A stretch of 64,000 bases of DNA from Lewinellaceae bacterium (GTDB lineage Bacteria > Bacteroidota > Bacteroidia > Chitinophagales > Saprospiraceae), in assembly GCA_020636255.1 (NCBI GenBank), contig JACJYE010000008.1, forward strand, positions 310,001 through 374,000, given 5' to 3'. The notes beneath the pieces were generated by a model. That model had not been told where the DNA came from. It made no database searches and saw only the letters and a list, made by a program, of their open reading frames with translations. Made by a program: the position numbers and the translations under genes. Each line of letters opens with the position of its first letter. The stretch's first letter is position 1. Positions 60,651 to 64,000 of the stretch are shown here, one piece after another.

Positions 60651-60810
60651 GGGCCGGAGAAAAATAAGTTTCTCATTTCAGGCGAGCTATTTTTTCGCCA
60701 GGCAAGGCGCAAGGAGGGAAGATAGCCGGAGCTACCTGACCGACGAGCAACGCAGCCTGGCGGGAAAAGAGCCGTATCAAATGGGGAAGTTATTCTTCTC
60801 CGGCCCCTAA
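60647..60810. repeat. Palindromic MITE-like element family C, copy 2
   Basis: 164 bases, inverted relative to copy 1 at 24524-24728 and lacking its 40-base nested insert. It begins TTAAGGGCCGGAGAAAAATA and ends TTCTTCTCCGGCCCCTAA; the halves are imperfect inverted repeats. The left TTAA contains the stop codon of the preceding gene, and the right end stops two bases short of the convergent radical SAM stop, so the element exactly fills the intergenic space. It could act as a two-way terminator. Confidence 0.88.
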
Positions 60811-60812
60811 AG

Positions 60813-61772
60813 TCACTCCCCATTTCGCGACAAGGGCAATGCCACGAAAGTGTCGGGGTTGAGCGCCTGCATGTGCCTGCCGAAAAACTCGTCGCAGTAC
60901 AGGCAAATGTTCTGCAGCTCATGGGTACGGGCGCGGGCCTCCTCCATGCTGATGCCCAGGTGCTCGCCCATAAGCCAGGGTTCGCCATCGTTGAGCCGCC
61001 TGAGGACGGGCGAAGCGGCCGCTCGCGCCAGTACATCGGACACCTTTTCCGTGCGGGCGTCACCGAGCGGGTATTTCGTGCCCGGGCAACAGGGCGTGAT
61101 CTTCCATAGCTGGATGCTGACTTCCTGGGGGATATCGTCGTACCCGCCCAGGAAATTCCTGGCGCCGGAGAGGATGGTACAGAAATTATGTTCGGGGCTG
61201 CGCTTCCAGATGCCCTTTTCAATGGCCCTCCCCCGGGCCCAGTTTCCTCCCAGCCACATATCTTCCGTTGCTCCCCAATAGCCCCAGCTCAGCCGGTGTC
61301 GGTGCCGGTAGTGCTCTTTGTCAACCAGCGGGTCTTTGTCGTCGCCATTGACGCCGCGCGACTCAAAGAGGCGGCGGAGCTTGTCGAGGTGGGCGCCCTG
61401 TTCCTTATGATAGCGGTCGATGCTGGAAATGTCGAAGCGGGTGACGCCTTTTTCGATCAGCGTATCCAGGCGCTCGCCGTTGAGCAGGCCGCCGTTGGTC
61501 TGCAGCATTACCTGGGTGTCCGTACCGCCATAGCGCTCCTGGATGCGATCCAGGATGCGGTACAGCTTTTTCCGCTCAGCCAGCGGCTCTCCACCGGAAA
61601 GGATGATCCTGCCGATGCTTCCGGGCAGGTTATCGACGACTTGCAGGCATTCCGCTTCGCTCATGCGCTCGCCTTTAGGGCCGGAGAGGTTATAGCAATG
61701 ATCACATTCGTCATTGCACAATTGCGTGAAAACCCAGTACAGTGATTCACAGTAATTGAAATCGGTATTCAT
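60813..61772 (-). CDS. Radical SAM protein with SPASM-like C-terminal cysteines
   Basis: A 319-residue radical SAM enzyme. The 4Fe-4S motif CxxxCxxC is Cys19-NDE-Cys23-DH-Cys26. The SAM-binding GGEPL lies in RIILSGGEPLAERKK, followed by VMLQTNGGLL and RFDISSIDRYH. Four further Cys near the C-terminus (ITPCCPGT, ICLYCDEFF) may hold an auxiliary cluster. The substrate is unknown; the nearest families modify peptides or make cofactors. ATGs at 61772 and 61781 are both possible. It is 59 bases after the ABC ATPase gene on the same strand, so it is likely the last gene of the transporter operon, perhaps acting on the imported compound. Confidence 0.82.
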   Translation of the reverse strand: MNTDFNYCESLYWVFTQLCNDECDHCYNLSGPKGERMSEAECLQVVDNLPGSIGRIILSGGEPLAERKKLYRILDRIQERYGGTDTQVMLQTNGGLLNGERLDTLIEKGVTRFDISSIDRYHKEQGAHLDKLRRLFESRGVNGDDKDPLVDKEHYRHRHRLSWGYWGATEDMWLGGNWARGRAIEKGIWKRSPEHNFCTILSGARNFLGGYDDIPQEVSIQLWKITPCCPGTKYPLGDARTEKVSDVLARAAASPVLRRLNDGEPWLMGEHLGISMEEARARTHELQNICLYCDEFFGRHMQALNPDTFVALPLSRNGE

Positions 61773-61831
61773 TAAACACATTTTTATAACGGAGAGGGCG
61801 GCGCTTTTACACTGCCGGCGGTTGCCGGCAC

Positions 61832-62551
61832 TCAGGACAGCCCCTTCCAAAAATCCATTTCGTCGCGTACGCCCGTCGTCGGGTCATCAATAAAGGCCTG
61901 TATGGTCTCATAAGCTTTCAGCCCCCCATCCCGCATCAGCGCGATGCGGCTACCCACCACGATCGCCTCTTTGATGCCGTGGGTCACAAAGATGCCGGTG
62001 ATGCCATACTGGCGGGTTATCTGTTGCAGCAGCACCTGCATGCTGGCCCTGGTCTCCGCATCGAGTGCGCCGAAAGGCTCGTCGAGCAACAGCACCTTAG
62101 GCTGTACGGCCAATGCCCTGCCGAAAGCCACCCGCTGCCGTTGCCCCCCGGAAAGCTGATGAGGCATCTTGCCGGCATGGCCCGGCAACTCCAGGTTATC
62201 CAGCAGTTGTGTTACGCGGGCGTTGACGTCCTGACGCGGCAGGTGGCGCAGGCGTAGGCCGAAAGCTATATTCTCGAAGACGTTGAGGTGTGGAAAAAGC
62301 AGGGGTTCCTGGTACAGGTATACAATGCCCCTCAAATTGGGGGGCAAGCCGGAGATATCGCGGCCTTCCAGAAATACCTGCCCGCTATCCGGCGCTTCCA
62401 GCCCCGCCAGTATCTTCAGCAGAGTCGTCTTACCGCTGCCCGACCGCCCCAGGATACTTAACATCTCACCAGACTGCAGGTGCAAGCCGGCTGCCCTGAG
62501 GACATCCTCCCTGCCGTAACGTTTTGTAATATCGACCGCGTGCAACAACAT
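61832..62551 (-). CDS. ABC transporter ATP-binding protein (PotA/CysA-like importer)
   Basis: A 239-residue ABC ATPase: Walker A GRSGSGKTT near 35-43, Q-loop VYLYQEPLLFPHL, signature LSGGQRQRVAFGRALA, Walker B VLLLDEPFGALD, and H-loop VTHGIKEA. It lacks the C-terminal TOBE/regulatory domain of the full-length PotA/CysA/FbpC proteins, so it is a short form of that import class (thiamine, iron, sulfate, phosphonate and spermidine systems). It sits between the permease genes and the radical SAM gene, transcribed with them. Confidence 0.92.
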   Translation of the reverse strand: MLLHAVDITKRYGREDVLRAAGLHLQSGEMLSILGRSGSGKTTLLKILAGLEAPDSGQVFLEGRDISGLPPNLRGIVYLYQEPLLFPHLNVFENIAFGLRLRHLPRQDVNARVTQLLDNLELPGHAGKMPHQLSGGQRQRVAFGRALAVQPKVLLLDEPFGALDAETRASMQVLLQQITRQYGITGIFVTHGIKEAIVVGSRIALMRDGGLKAYETIQAFIDDPTTGVRDEMDFWKGLS

Positions 62552-62559
62552 ACCCTAAA

Positions 62560-62577
62560 TAGTGTTCAAAAAACAAG
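62560..62577 (+). repeat. Dispersed 18-base motif, copy 4
   Basis: TAGTGTTCAAAAAACAAG, one mismatch from 29730-29747, in the 78-base gap between the permease stop and the ATPase start. Confidence 0.6.
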
Positions 62578-62629
62578 TGCTCCATTGGAGGTTTTGCGAT
62601 GTGCTAGTCTTCCTGGCATCCCAGGCCTT

Positions 62630-63424
62630 CTATCGCCCGCCGGCGCCTGAAAAAACATAGCGCCGGTTCAGCCACAACAGCACCACCGGAGGCAGCACCA
62701 GCAGGCAGCCCGCCAGGGCCGCCAGGAAGATGTTGGCCTCGTTGACGTATTGAAAGACTTTCAGGGTCAGGGTCTGTACCTTTCCAACACCGATCAGCGT
62801 GGTAAGGCCGTATTCGAACCAGGAAATTAAAAAAATCTGGAAAAAACACGTCATCAAAGCCTCCCTGGCCACCGGGATCAGCACCCGGATATACGCCTGC
62901 GCCCGGCTGCCGCCCAGCGTGGCCACCAGTTGCTCCATAGCCTGCATCCGCCGGTTCCAGAAGCCCGAAAAAAAGATCACACCATACGGGAAAGTGATGA
63001 ACAACTGTGCGGCCATCACTCCCCATACTTTACCCGACAAACCGCCCCGGAAGAAAAAGGCCTGCAGACAGGCCGCCAGCACTACCGGCGCTAACACATA
63101 GGGCAGATAGGCCAGCACCAGCCACCGGCGCCGGTATGGGCTGTAAGAAACCGCCCTGCTCACCCAAAAGCTGGCCAGCGTAACCGGCACGGCGACGCCC
63201 AGCGAGACCAGCAGCGACAACAACACGCTATGCCCTAGCCCCGCCTGCGACTCCAGGATGAACCGCCAGTTTTCCAGCGTCCACTGCTCCGGGAAAACGT
63301 GCGGGTATCCCCACCCGCGCCCGAATGACAGCATCAGCAAAAAGGCAAACGGGAACAGCAGCAAAGCGATGAACGCGTATTTTAAGAACCGGCCCGCCAT
63401 ATTCGTGTCTTTTTCAATTTTCAT
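62630..63424 (-). CDS. ABC transporter permease (second subunit)
   Basis: A 264-residue inner-membrane permease with six predicted helices (FLKYAFIALLLFPFAFLLML at the start) and the cytoplasmic EAA-like loop EQLVATLGGSRAQAYIRVLI, which docks on the ATPase. It belongs to the binding-protein-dependent importer class of iron, thiamine, spermidine or phosphonate type. The ATG at 63424 is chosen; Met8 (63403) is an alternative. It begins 29 bases after the first permease gene. No substrate-binding protein is visible in the window; it may lie beyond the right edge. Confidence 0.88.
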   Translation of the reverse strand: MKIEKDTNMAGRFLKYAFIALLLFPFAFLLMLSFGRGWGYPHVFPEQWTLENWRFILESQAGLGHSVLLSLLVSLGVAVPVTLASFWVSRAVSYSPYRRRWLVLAYLPYVLAPVVLAACLQAFFFRGGLSGKVWGVMAAQLFITFPYGVIFFSGFWNRRMQAMEQLVATLGGSRAQAYIRVLIPVAREALMTCFFQIFLISWFEYGLTTLIGVGKVQTLTLKVFQYVNEANIFLAALAGCLLVLPPVVLLWLNRRYVFSGAGGR

Positions 63425-63453
63425 TATCAAAAGCGCCCTGGCCTCGCTCCATT

Positions 63454-64000
63454 TTACCCGCGGGCACGCTCCCGCCCCAGCAACCACGCCGCCAGCGTGA
63501 GCACGATGGCCGCATAGGCCAGGCAGATCACATAGGCCTGAGGAATATCCCCCAGGTTAAAGCGCTGCAGCTTCTGCACGGCCAGCACCGAAACCATCTG
63601 GCTGGTTTGCCGGCCCAGCAGTAAAGGCGCTTCATAGGCGCCCATGACGAAAAGGCCGTAGAGCACGATTGTGGGAAAAACACGCCGCAGCAACACGGGA
63701 ACCACCACGCGAAAGGCGGCTTGCCGGGGCCCCGCTCCCAAAGTCCGCGCCAACAAAACCAATGCTTCGGCCCGCTCGCTGGCATACAGCCTGGCGAACA
63801 GTATGGTAAAAAAAGGAGCCGCCATCAGAAAATGCGCCAGGATGATGCCGATACCCCAACGGTCATTCACCAGCCCGGGAAACTGCTCCAGGCCTGATAT
63901 AAGCCCCGCCTGCCAGCTCAGACGCGACACCAGGCCGCCACCTGACAATAGCTGAAAGATGAAAAAGGCCATCACGATAGCCGGTATCGCCAGCGGAAAG
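63454..64000 (-). CDS. ABC transporter permease (first subunit), truncated by window edge
   Basis: The frame is open from the right edge to the stop at 63454; 182 residues are visible and the start lies outside. The sequence at the edge (FPLAIPAIVMAFFIFQLL) is a permease helix, and the EAA-like loop is EALVLLARTLGAGPRQAAFRVVVPVL. It ends LAAWLLGRERARG. It forms the membrane pair with the next gene. The GTG at 63975 is internal and is not the start. Confidence 0.85.
   Translation of the reverse strand, partial: FPLAIPAIVMAFFIFQLLSGGGLVSRLSWQAGLISGLEQFPGLVNDRWGIGIILAHFLMAAPFFTILFARLYASERAEALVLLARTLGAGPRQAAFRVVVPVLLRRVFPTIVLYGLFVMGAYEAPLLLGRQTSQMVSVLAVQKLQRFNLGDIPQAYVICLAYAAIVLTLAAWLLGRERARG

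Noticed and set aside
60647..61222. A 191-codon minus-strand frame overlapping the radical SAM gene
   Set aside because: Part of it translates palindromic element C (the same peptide appears at 24554-24751), and the rest is a shadow of the radical SAM gene.

Overview
The window looks like chromosomal DNA of a GC-rich member of the Bacteroidota, probably class Saprospiria (Lewinella/Phaeodactylibacter-like; this placement is inference). The signs are type IX secretion C-terminal sorting domains, a TonB-dependent receptor with a CarboxypepD_reg-like N-terminus, a type III glutamine synthetase, GH92/GH3 enzymes, NUDIX-type sugar regulators, and promoters of the Bacteroidota form TTG-N20-TAnnTTTG. 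No rRNA, tRNA, CRISPR array, transposase or phage gene was recognised.

Layout. 1-4.6 kb: the tail of a PQQ-type sugar dehydrogenase facing a YwaF-like membrane protein that is translationally coupled to a secreted subtilisin. 4.8-7.8 kb: a second, paralogous subtilisin. 7.8-8.4 kb: a nest of dispersed repeats. 8.4-11.8 kb: an orphan Vsr-like nuclease, a Bax-inhibitor-1 protein and RadA, with a possible small RNA between the last two. 11.8-14.8 kb: a lipid- or envelope-flavoured minus-strand cluster (extended SDR, DUF2062-SDR fusion, START protein). 15-20.9 kb: a DCC thiol oxidoreductase, an ECF sigma factor with a membrane partner, a SWIM protein, RlmH, a rhomboid and YdcF. 20.9-25.8 kb: PepT, a cyclase-TPR protein, and a lipoprotein truncated haemoglobin with a small partner.

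25.9-33.3 kb is a nitrogen-assimilation island, all on the minus strand: P-II, Amt, an outer-membrane porin, GS type II and GS type III. A strong candidate small RNA is encoded on the opposite strand between porin and amt. 33.5-36 kb holds an unrecognised helical protein and an esterase. 36.1-43 kb is a carbohydrate locus: a NUDIX-fold regulator with a degenerate NUDIX box, a GH3 lipoprotein, a GH92 mannosidase and an (alpha/alpha)6 glycosidase. 43-52.8 kb carries YheT, two CotH-like proteins, a single-domain asparaginase, an M16 peptidase pair (one active, one dead) and YkuK. 53-60.7 kb carries a gamma-glutamylcyclotransferase-like protein, a TonB-dependent receptor, a KAS III-like enzyme lacking His and Asn, an acyl-CoA ligase and a P-loop/DRTGG protein. 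60.8-64 kb is a radical SAM gene behind a binding-protein-dependent ABC importer that runs off the right edge.

The intergenic space is rich in structure. There are two families of 150-200 bp palindromic, MITE-like elements, two further dispersed repeat families, a 46-bp tandem array, a 20-base intercistronic motif found four times in sense orientation just 3' of genes, and an 18-base motif found four times. These repeats, the antisense small RNA in the nitrogen island, and several enzymes with substituted catalytic or metal-binding residues are the most interesting parts.
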